A stretch of 12,918 bases of DNA from JAQGHR01 sp031411935 (GTDB taxonomy: Bacteria; Planctomycetota; Planctomycetia; Isosphaerales; Isosphaeraceae): the NCBI GenBank assembly GCA_031411935.1, contig JANOBY010000321.1, positions 1-12,918 on the forward strand, written 5' to 3'. Position 1 is the stretch's first letter. Every line of letters begins with the position of its first letter. This document shows, in pieces, positions 1 to 6,079 of the stretch. A program made the translations under genes and the position numbers. Under the pieces are notes generated by a model that did not search any database, was not told where the DNA came from, and worked only from the letters and a program-made list of their open reading frames with translations.

Positions 1-577
1 ATGCTCTCGCCCCGGTCAACCCGCAGGAGTCGACCCAGGAGGCCCAAGGGCCGAGAGGGAACCCGTTTCCAGCCAGGGGTTTGTGAATCATGGGGATGCT
101 CGTCGGTCAGCTCAAGCGGACTCAAGTCTTGGACAAAGCAACCATGAAATCGGACCTGGCGGCCGTCATTCGCGACTTCCTGTCGGCCCCGTGGGCATCA
201 CCAGGGGGCCCTGTCGGCTTGCGATCCATGCCCAGGACATCGCCCTGGAGCCCTTGTGGGCAAGCCGCCGGGGAGAGCCGGCGTCGTAAAAACGTGAATT
301 TGCATAACGAACCCAATGGAGGGCTGCGGACGAGGGGGCGGGATCAGGCGAATGTGGTTGTCCTGGAAGGATTTAAGTCCCTGGGGTGGGGCGCGGTGGG
401 GGCGGTGTCGATGGGAAAACGAACCCAAAACGAAGCCAAAACGAACCCAAAACGAAGCCAATTTGGGGGCCTCGGAAGCGGAAACGAACCCATTGGCGGG
501 GGGGAGATGCGAATCCGCCCATCCCTCCCGGTCTCACGCACCGATCCTCGGGCGTTGGTCTTTTCCTGCGCGTCCCC
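1..577. other. Intergenic region without a supportable gene, containing repeats
   Basis: No open frame here has a recognisable protein family, a good ribosome binding site, or a codon pattern like the neighbours. The long plus-strand frames crossing it continue antisense to pxpC and are shadows. Visible structure: a 6-bp GC hairpin at 266-283 (CGCCGG, six-base loop, CCGGCG); the motif AACGAACCCAATGG near 306-319 and a near copy, AACGAACCCATTGG, near 484-497; four tandem 11-mers at 416-459; and an imperfect inverted repeat, ATTGGCGG at 492-499 against CCGCCCAT at 515-522. The last could terminate the minus-strand operon ending at 578, but it lacks a T run. The stretch 120-330 may belong to a dispersed planctomycete repeat; this is inference. 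Confidence 0.6.
416..459. repeat. Tandem 11-bp repeat, four units (two 22-bp units)
   Basis: Four contiguous 11-mers alternate AAAACGAACCC and AAAACGAAGCC, so the array is also two perfect copies of a 22-mer. The related core AACGAACCC recurs at about 306 and 484, flanking the array on both sides. The units are A-rich against a GC-rich background. With no spacers between units it is not a CRISPR array. Translated, the array gives the K-R-T-Q-N-E-A-K type strings found in spurious planctomycete ORFs, which suggests a lineage-specific dispersed repeat (from memory). Confidence 0.85.
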
Positions 578-1495
578 TCAAAACCGCGAGGCCACCTCCA
601 GGAGCAGACGACTTCGATCCATCGCTCGCCTGCGTTGCCGGTCCAGCTCGCGGGCGAAGGCGAGTTCCACCCTGGCGAACCGCATGGGGTCTCCCGGCCG
701 GACCTGCCCCAGGCGGTCGAGGTCGGCGGAGATGATCTGGCCTACATGCGGGTATCCTCCGAGCGTCCCGCACGCCGGGCCGAGGACAATGAGTTGCCCG
801 CCAGCGACCTGGATCGAGCCCATGGTCACCGGCGAGGAAAGCCGACCCGGAGCGACCCGGACCTCGATCGGGCGGCCCTCCAGGCGCAGCCCCACGCGAT
901 CCGAGAGCGCCCCCAGCCGATACTCCTGCTCGTCCCACGCGCCCGACGTGATTCCCGGGGCATCGGGGCCATCCAGGTATCGGAACGGGCCCTGGAGAAC
1001 TTCGGGAAGCAGGCTCTCCGAGGGACGGCGACGCGAGGTGAGGCCGGACGAGGCGGACAGGACGTCTCCTGCCCGGACCGGCGCCTCGGTCGATCGACTG
1101 CCAAGAATCATGGGCGAGTCCCACCCCCCGGCCACCGCGAGGTACAGGCGAAACCCGCTCGCCGAGGATCCCACGATCAGGGACTCCCCGGCCTGGAGCG
1201 AGAACGTCTGGGGCACGCGGAGGGCCAGGTCAGGGCCCGAAGTCCGCTCGACCCGTGCCGTCATCGCGGCCCCGGCCACGCTCAGCGCCAGGTCACTTCG
1301 GGCGCGAAAGACCCCTCCGAATCCGGTCAACTCCAGGGCCGCGCAATCGGGAGGGTTGCCGAGCAGGGCGTTGGCGATCCGCAGCGATTGCCGGTCGAAC
1401 GCCCCCGAGGCCGGCACGCCCACCTCGCGGAAGCCCGGCCGGCCCAGGTCCTGGATGGTGGCCAGAGGCCCCGGGGCCACGATCAAGAGCCCCAT
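578..1495 (-). CDS. pxpC: 5-oxoprolinase subunit PxpC (biotin-dependent carboxyltransferase-like family)
   Basis: Codes for 305 aa, close to the usual 310-330 of the PxpC/KipA-like family, also called the urea-amidolyase-related family. PxpC works with PxpB and PxpA to hydrolyse 5-oxoproline to glutamate using ATP in the cytoplasm. Family hallmarks are the N-terminal stretch with T-I-Q-D-L-G-R-P-G-F, then G-V-P-A-S-G-A-F-D, L-L-G-N-P, and A-A-L-E-L-T. Further on come the A-V-A-G-G-W-type segment (here L-A-V-A-G-G-W-D) and the C-terminal G-G-Y-P-H-V-G-Q-I. The ATG at 1495 is chosen because the family homology begins there and GAGGGG lies just upstream. A much longer frame extends to 2056 but only overlaps pxpA. 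The start overlaps the pxpA stop by 13 nt, implying translational coupling. It is the last gene of the operon. Confidence 0.93.
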   Translation of the reverse strand: MGLLIVAPGPLATIQDLGRPGFREVGVPASGAFDRQSLRIANALLGNPPDCAALELTGFGGVFRARSDLALSVAGAAMTARVERTSGPDLALRVPQTFSLQAGESLIVGSSASGFRLYLAVAGGWDSPMILGSRSTEAPVRAGDVLSASSGLTSRRRPSESLLPEVLQGPFRYLDGPDAPGITSGAWDEQEYRLGALSDRVGLRLEGRPIEVRVAPGRLSSPVTMGSIQVAGGQLIVLGPACGTLGGYPHVGQIISADLDRLGQVRPGDPMRFARVELAFARELDRQRRRAMDRSRLLLEVASRF

Positions 1496-2184
1496 GGCAG
1501 GAACCCCTCGACTCGAACCCCATGGCGTTCCAGCGCCGATCTCGCCAGGTCGGCAAGCTCCACGCAGCGAGGGTCGTCGCCATGAAGGCAGAGCGTGGCG
1601 AGGCCCCTGCGGGCGAGGGACACAACCTGATCGGCGATCGCCGCGGGATCGTGGAGGATCGCGCCGGGCTGACCTCTCGGGACGAGGCCGCCCAGGGCAT
1701 CGTAAGCCCGATCTGCAAACCCCTCGCCCACGAACGGTATCGCGTGAATCCGGGCCAGTCGTTCGAGCTCGCCCCCCGGCTGGCCGAGGACGGGCAGGCC
1801 GAGCGTGGCCATGGCCGAGACGATCCCGAGGGCGAGTTCCGGGTCGTGCCTCGCCTGGTTGTACAGGGCCCCGTGAGGCTTCACGAAGCGGATCGCCACC
1901 CCTTCCGGGTCGGCCATCCGGCGCAGGGCCGCGACCTGATCGAGGATCAAACGCTCGGCCTGTCCGCGATCGAGCGCCTGCTCGCGGCGGCCGAACCCTT
2001 CGCGGTCGTCGAAGCCGGGATGCGCCCCCACGACCACCCGCCGGAGCTTCGCCCATCGCAGGGTGCGGGCGATCGAGGAGGGGTCACCGGCATGGACCCC
2101 GCACGACACGCTCGCGGAGGTGACCCGCTCCAGCAGGGGCTCATCCCAGGGGAAGCCCTCGCCAAGGTCCGCGTTCAGGTCCAT
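1483..2184 (-). CDS. pxpA: 5-oxoprolinase subunit PxpA (LamB/YcsF family)
   Basis: Codes for 233 aa (family usually about 250). Family motifs appear in order: D-L-N-A-D-L-G-E-G at residues 2-10, S-C-G-V-H-A-G-D, G-A-H-P-G-F-D-D, V-K-P-H-G-A-L-Y-N, F-A-D-R-A-Y with G-G-L-V-P-R, and C-L-H-G-D near the C terminus. PxpA acts in the cytoplasm with PxpB/PxpC in ATP-dependent opening of the 5-oxoproline ring; YcsF proteins were once linked to lactam use. The start lies 6 nt after the rhomboid gene stop, with GGAGG inside the 3' end of that gene. The end overlaps pxpC by 13 nt. All catalytic-looking Asp and His positions known to me in the family are present. Confidence 0.95.
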   Translation of the reverse strand: MDLNADLGEGFPWDEPLLERVTSASVSCGVHAGDPSSIARTLRWAKLRRVVVGAHPGFDDREGFGRREQALDRGQAERLILDQVAALRRMADPEGVAIRFVKPHGALYNQARHDPELALGIVSAMATLGLPVLGQPGGELERLARIHAIPFVGEGFADRAYDALGGLVPRGQPGAILHDPAAIADQVVSLARRGLATLCLHGDDPRCVELADLARSALERHGVRVEGFLPWGS

Positions 2185-2190
2185 GCGGGG

Positions 2191-3459
2191 TCAGTCCTCC
2201 CCTTCGAGCTCGAGGACGCCTTCCTCGATCATCCCCTCGGCCTGGCGGATCAGCTGGCGGCGCGTGGCCTCAAGCTGGGGCGAGAGGGAGCCCTCGGGGA
2301 TCTCCCCGAGCACGCGAAGGGCCCCCACGGGCTTCTCCCGGTCGCGGATCAGGACCTGCCCGAGCTTGAGCCTCATCTTCGACGCCTTGCCCGGGTGCTT
2401 CCGGCAATAGTCCCGCATGAGGGGAAGCGACGCCGCCTCGCCCCCCTGCGCGTGCATGGCCTTGATCAGATCGAGCATGTCGGAGCCCTGGGGCCAGTCC
2501 GGGATCGTCCTCGCCGAGCGATCGTAGGCCGAGAGCGCCGACGCGAAGTCGCCCATGTCGATGAGCTTCCGCACCTTCTTGACCGCCGACACGGAGCGGT
2601 CCTCGACGCTCCGCACATCCTCGCCCGGGTCGAGGTCGGGGTGGCGACGCGGGGCCCGCTCGGCCTTCTTCGATCGGTCGAGCCGGGCCTCGCGGAGCTT
2701 CCAGTCCTTCGCAAGCTTCCGGTCCTTCTTGTACACGGAGAGGATGTCCCAGCCCTCGCAATCGACCCACCCCAGCTTGAGCATGGCGAGTCCGACGACC
2801 GTTCCCCACAAGGCCCCGGACAGGTGCAGCAACTCGGTGCCGGCGAACTGCCCCCACATCCCGCTCAGGGCCACGCCCAGGACCTGCTGCGCCAGGTAGA
2901 TGGCGGCGACCCAGGTGTAACGAAGCTCGAAGTGCTTCGCGTTCGTGTAGAACCCGAACCAGTAGATCCAGAGGAGCTGGACCTCATTGTGAGGGGCCCA
3001 GATCATGCAGATGGCCAGCAGGCCGAAGATGATCGACGACGCCCCGACCGCAGGCAGGCCGCCCAGGCTCGACCAGAGGAAGGCCGTCTGCATGAACGCC
3101 CCATGCAGGGTCCCGATCGCCAGGTACACGAGCAAGTAGCGGATCAGCCCCAGCTTCCCCTCGACCACCATCCCGAAGGCCCAGAGGAAGATCATGTTGC
3201 CCAGGAGATGGCCGAACCCCACGTGCAGGAAGTTATGCGTGACCCACTGGACCGGGTGCAGGCCGTCGCCCAGGACCAACGCATAGCGCTCGAAGGCCGA
3301 GGGAGCCTCGACGATCTCCACGCCCTCCTCGTCCACGTACGATTCATGGATCCGGGGAGGCACGAAGACGAAGCAGAGCACGTTGAACACGATCAGCCCG
3401 ACGGTCGCGGCGGGCCAGTGATAGATCGGGGCGTCGGTCCCCGTCGGGATGATGATCAT
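2191..3459 (-). CDS. Rhomboid-family intramembrane serine protease with a cytosolic C-terminal extension
   Basis: Codes for 422 aa. The N-terminal half (to about residue 230) is a rhomboid domain with about six membrane segments. It has H84-x3-N88 (H-L-L-G-N), the nucleophile Ser141 in G-A-S-S-I-I-F-G, and the partner His212 in L-L-H-L-S-G-A-L-W-G. The usual G-x-S-G is G-x-S-S here, but the catalytic Ser and His are intact. Residues 240-422 are soluble and charged (K-K-D-R-K, R-S-K-K-A-E-R), followed by helical, TPR-like stretches and an acidic end (L-E-L-E-G-E-D). This tail is much longer than in simple GlpG-type rhomboids. Rhomboids cleave membrane-anchored substrates inside the bilayer; the target here is unknown. 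The gene lies 54 nt after pxpB and 6 nt before pxpA, so it appears co-transcribed with 5-oxoprolinase, which is an unusual place for it. Confidence 0.9.
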   Translation of the reverse strand: MIIIPTGTDAPIYHWPAATVGLIVFNVLCFVFVPPRIHESYVDEEGVEIVEAPSAFERYALVLGDGLHPVQWVTHNFLHVGFGHLLGNMIFLWAFGMVVEGKLGLIRYLLVYLAIGTLHGAFMQTAFLWSSLGGLPAVGASSIIFGLLAICMIWAPHNEVQLLWIYWFGFYTNAKHFELRYTWVAAIYLAQQVLGVALSGMWGQFAGTELLHLSGALWGTVVGLAMLKLGWVDCEGWDILSVYKKDRKLAKDWKLREARLDRSKKAERAPRRHPDLDPGEDVRSVEDRSVSAVKKVRKLIDMGDFASALSAYDRSARTIPDWPQGSDMLDLIKAMHAQGGEAASLPLMRDYCRKHPGKASKMRLKLGQVLIRDREKPVGALRVLGEIPEGSLSPQLEATRRQLIRQAEGMIEEGVLELEGED

Positions 3460-3513
3460 GCGAGGCGGGTTCCTCGATCCGGGGCAAGGAGGGATCGGCG
3501 CGTCGAGGTGAGC

Positions 3514-4167
3514 TTACCCGAGCGGTTCGTCGAGACGGGAGAGATATTCCGCCTCATCGATCGGGACGAACCGCAGGCGGTCCCCCACGCGGATCGGGAA
3601 GTGGTTCGCCGGAAGGTCGACGATCCGGCAGGGCGTGCGGCCGATCAGGTGCCAGCCTCCGGGGGATTCGTCGGGATAGACCGCCGTCTGATGCCCCACG
3701 ATCGCCACCGAGCCTCGCCCCACGCGAGGCCGGGGCGACTCGCGTCGGGGGAGCCCGCCGAGCCTCGCGTCGAGGTCGCCCGCATAGGGGAACCCCGGCC
3801 GGAAGCCCATGGCCTGGACCCGATACTCGGCCTGGGAGTGGATGGTGATGACCTCCTCGACGGACAGGGCACGAAGCCGGGCGACCTCTTCAAGATCGGG
3901 GCCATCGTACAGGACGGGGATCGCGAAAAGGCGGCTATCAGCGACGGCCTCGGACACAGGCGTGATGTCGCGCAATCGCCGCTCCAAGTCGCCCAGTTCC
4001 ACGAGCCACGGGTCGGCGAACACGGCGGCGACCCCGTAGGCAAGGACCACGTCCGTCACGCCCTCGAGCCGGGCCGCTCGCAGCGCGGAGGCCCAGCATG
4101 AAGCCTCGCTTTCCGTGGCAAACCGGGCGACCCAGGCGCGATCTCCGAGCGGCTCCATCGCGATCAC
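3514..4167 (-). CDS. pxpB: 5-oxoprolinase subunit PxpB (KipI/allophanate hydrolase subunit 1 family)
   Basis: Codes for 217 aa from GTG at 4167 (214 aa if the ATG at 4158 is used). Signatures of the PxpB/KipI family include P-L-G-D-R-A-W near the start, F-A-I-P-V-L-Y-D-G-P-D-L, the Q-A-E-Y-R-V-Q-A-M-G-F-R-P-G-F-P-Y core, S-V-A-I-V-G-H-Q-T-A-V-Y-P and S-P-G-G-W-H-L-I-G-R-T-P. It forms the ATP-dependent 5-oxoprolinase with PxpA and PxpC. The GTG start is preferred because GAGGAG (4176-4181) sits 8 nt upstream and the start overlaps the upstream gene's stop as GTGA. The ATG would sit 17 nt from that site. In B. subtilis, KipI also inhibits a histidine kinase; nothing here suggests that role. Confidence 0.93.
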   Translation of the reverse strand: MIAMEPLGDRAWVARFATESEASCWASALRAARLEGVTDVVLAYGVAAVFADPWLVELGDLERRLRDITPVSEAVADSRLFAIPVLYDGPDLEEVARLRALSVEEVITIHSQAEYRVQAMGFRPGFPYAGDLDARLGGLPRRESPRPRVGRGSVAIVGHQTAVYPDESPGGWHLIGRTPCRIVDLPANHFPIRVGDRLRFVPIDEAEYLSRLDEPLG

Positions 4168-4760
4168 GAGCCGGGCTCCTCGGGCTTCGGCCACCACGCG
4201 GGCGGGGCCAGGAAATAGGTGGGGTCTTCGAGCCCGAAGGCATCGGCCACGCGATTGAAGAACGCGAACAGGGCGGTGATGTACACGCCCTCGGCGATCT
4301 GAGGATCGGTCCAACCGTGGGTACGCAGAGCTTGCACGTCCTCGTCGGACGTCTTGTAGGCGTGTCGGGTCACGAGCTCGACGAACCTCATGAGCGCGCG
4401 TTCGCTCTGGGGCATGGGGGCGGACTCGACGTCGGCCCTGGCCAGGCAGGCTTGAAGCTCGGCGTTGGGATCCTGCAACTGCAGGAAGTAGGCATGGCTG
4501 CCCGTTCAGTACGGGCACCGATTGAGCGCGGAGACCAGCGTGGCGATCATCTCCTTGATACGTCGCGAGAGATGACCATCCCGGAAGTGGACCCGGTCCG
4601 AGGTCCGCACGATGTCGCGGAAGAACTCGGCGTCCAGGCTCATGCACTTGAGGATGCCCGGGATCTCGGGGCGTCCGGGGTTGGCGTCGAACCAGTCGCG
4701 GTAGGCGGACGCGATGTCGCCCGTGGCCTCGCCTTCATTGACCCATCGAATTCTCGCCAT
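4164..4760 (-). CDS. Candidate selenoprotein: AhpD-like / carboxymuconolactone decarboxylase family redox enzyme (UGA at codon 85)
   Basis: One 198-codon frame carries a single internal TGA at 4506-4508 (codon 85). Upstream, residues 1-84 hold the family helix with E70 (R-R-I-K-E-M-I-A) and N-R-C82-P-Y84. After the TGA the same frame gives T-G-S-H89 and continues with a helical, family-like C-terminal half (Q-S-E-R-A-L-M-R-F-V, L-R-T-H-G-W-T-D-P-Q-I-A-E-G-V). With Sec at 85 the pattern E-x11-C-x2-U-x3-H has the exact spacing of Glu118, Cys130, Cys133 and His137 of M. tuberculosis AhpD, so UGA stands for the second redox Cys. A SECIS-like hairpin follows at 4471-4486. AhpD-like selenoproteins are known from bacterial surveys (from memory). 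The likely role is thiol/selenol peroxidase or disulfide reductase. The ATG at 4760 has GGGGAAGG just upstream. The alternative is a nonsense mutation, but the frame shows no other damage. Its stop overlaps the pxpB start by 4 nt. Confidence 0.82.
4176..4181 (-). promoter_or_regulatory. Ribosome binding site deciding the pxpB start
   Basis: GAGGAG lies inside the 3' end of the selenoprotein gene. It is 8 nt from the GTG at 4167 and 17 nt from the ATG at 4158. Spacing and the GTGA stop/start overlap favour GTG. Confidence 0.65.
4471..4486 (-). promoter_or_regulatory. Bacterial SECIS-like stem-loop downstream of in-frame UGA
   Basis: The RNA reads UCCUGCAGUUGCAGGA. UCCUGCA pairs perfectly with UGCAGGA, best drawn as a 6-bp stem closing an AGUU loop with a possible extra A-U. 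The stem begins 19 nt after the UGA and the loop lies 25-28 nt after it. That is inside the roughly 16-37 nt window described for bacterial SECIS elements, with a G among the first two loop bases as required for SelB recognition. The pairing does not extend past a U-U mismatch at the base. It lies entirely within the coding sequence, as bacterial SECIS elements do. Confidence 0.7.
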
Positions 4761-4847
4761 AACCTTCCCCATCTGTGCTAGCATGGAGGAACGGGATCGG
4801 ATCTCTGCGCGCGAACCCATCGTAACGATTTGCCAGGAGGAAAGCCC

Positions 4848-5990
4848 ATGCTCGCCGCCCTCGCGATGGTGATTGTCCTTGCAGGCCAGGACGTCGAGAC
4901 CGCCGCCGACTCGGTCACGTTGCGCGACGGGAAGGTTGTGCTAGGCCAGTGGGTCGAGCCCGCCCCCCGAGGCAAGATTGCCCTGGTCGTGCGGCGATCC
5001 TGGGCCGAGACGGCGATCCCCGACCGCTTCAAGGTCTGGCAGGCTGCCGAGTCCCCCTGGGTCAAGCGGGCCCGCGCCGACCGGATCCGACGCCTCGAGC
5101 ACTGGAAGGGGGAAAGCCCTGTCGAGGCGATTGCGAGGTGGATCGACGACGAACTCGAGCGATTGAAGGGCTCCGACGACACCTCGCCGCTGATGATCGT
5201 CACGATCAACCGCGGCGACGCCCGCAAGATCGTGAGACGCCAGCCCGACAGCGCCCGCAAGCTCCGCCAGGCGTGGAGAGGCAAGTTCGACGACGCCGAG
5301 ACCCGGCCCGTGGGCGAACTGACCTCGGCGCTCGAAGGCCGGGGTTTCGCGATGTCCGACGTGGACGCCGCGACGATCGACGACCTGTTGCCGGTCCCCG
5401 CCGAGACCGAGCCCCGATGGAGGGCACGCCGCGCCGCCACCGAGGTCGCGCTCGACCCCTCCTGCAAGTTCGTCCAGTACCAGGGACTCGTCCTGCCCGA
5501 GGGCAAGCCCGCCGAGATGCCCGACGCCTCGGGGGCGGTCGGCGGGCTCCTCAAGTCGCTCCTCGGCGGAGAGGCCCAGGAGGATCCCCTGGTCGGGAAG
5601 GGCAAGGAACTCGCGGAGAAGGGGCGGGTGGGGATGCTCGTCACGAAGCTGGAAACCGCCGAAGACCTCTCTGGCGTTCGCGTCGAGATTATCCTTTACG
5701 CCCGCGTCGATGAGACCCGTTGGGAGAAGGCCACAGCCCGATTCATGACCGTGCGGGGGGACGAGATCCGCCCCAACGAGGGCGGAAACATCGGCAACGA
5801 CCCGCAGGTCCAGGGCCTCTTCCGGACGATCGAGGGCCTCGGGCTCGACTTGCCCGCCGATCTCAAGCAGAAGAGCCTGAACATCGGGGCCGCCACGCAG
5901 AGGGCCCTGGGGTTGGCCAGGACCGCGATCCAGCCGGATCTCGACGCGTTGGCGTTGCCCGTCGATAGGCCGGGCCGTAACTCGAAGTGA
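4848..5990 (+). CDS. Secreted hypothetical protein, planctomycete-type (S-V-T-L-R-D-G start)
   Basis: Codes for 380 aa from ATG 4848, which has a textbook AGGAGG at 4835-4840 with 7-nt spacing; an earlier TTG at 4830 is not needed. The first 12 residues (M-L-A-A-L-A-M-V-I-V-L-A) form a short hydrophobic signal-like segment followed by G-Q-D-V-E-T-A-A, so export is likely. The mature N terminus has D-S-V-T-L-R-D-G-K-V-V-L-G-Q, a beta-rich opening. A charged helical part follows (R-A-D-R-I-R-R-L-E-H-W, W-I-D-D-E-L-E-R-L-K), then mixed alpha/beta sequence with L-L-K-S-L-L-G-G near the middle. I recognise no enzyme motif. Similar proteins seem to occur in Isosphaeraceae-like genomes (from memory). 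It is divergent from the selenoprotein operon across 87 bp and convergent with the glycosyltransferase. Confidence 0.82.
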   Translation: MLAALAMVIVLAGQDVETAADSVTLRDGKVVLGQWVEPAPRGKIALVVRRSWAETAIPDRFKVWQAAESPWVKRARADRIRRLEHWKGESPVEAIARWIDDELERLKGSDDTSPLMIVTINRGDARKIVRRQPDSARKLRQAWRGKFDDAETRPVGELTSALEGRGFAMSDVDAATIDDLLPVPAETEPRWRARRAATEVALDPSCKFVQYQGLVLPEGKPAEMPDASGAVGGLLKSLLGGEAQEDPLVGKGKELAEKGRVGMLVTKLETAEDLSGVRVEIILYARVDETRWEKATARFMTVRGDEIRPNEGGNIGNDPQVQGLFRTIEGLGLDLPADLKQKSLNIGAATQRALGLARTAIQPDLDALALPVDRPGRNSK

Positions 5991-6041
5991 CATCCGGGCC
6001 ATGACGGAAGCCGAGCCCAACTTGAGGCAGATCGCCCAAAT

Positions 6042-6079
6042 CCCTGATGAACAGATCCGAGCTGTGGAGCCGATCAGGG
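6042..6079. terminator. Possible bidirectional hairpin between convergent genes
   Basis: CCCTGAT (6042-6048) is matched by ATCAGGG (6073-6079), with an inner pair ACAG (6051-6054) and CTGT (6062-6065). The right arm covers the glycosyltransferase stop codon. There is no T run on either strand, so function as an intrinsic terminator is uncertain. Confidence 0.35.

Noticed and set aside
416..459. CRISPR array
   Set aside because: The units are only 11 or 22 bp, contiguous and without spacers; no cas gene is nearby.
90..2123. 677-codon plus-strand open frame
   Set aside because: Most of it is antisense to pxpC and pxpA; Arg/Pro/Ser-rich without motifs.
1255..4101. 948-codon plus-strand open frame
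   Set aside because: It runs antisense to pxpC, pxpA, the rhomboid gene and pxpB. The protein is low-complexity and rich in Arg/Pro/His/Asp with no family match, as expected from GC-rich codon bias.
578..4167. Urea amidolyase/allophanate hydrolase assignment for the pxpB- and pxpC-like genes
   Set aside because: These families share domains with urea amidolyase, but the company of a LamB/YcsF (PxpA) gene and the absence of an amidase or biotin carboxylase gene fit 5-oxoprolinase better.
4164..4760. Reading the AhpD-like locus as a pseudogene or two separate genes
   Set aside because: The downstream part has no independent ATG or ribosome binding site (only a TTG), stays in the same frame and keeps family sequence. 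The TGA falls on the redox Cys and a SECIS-like stem follows.
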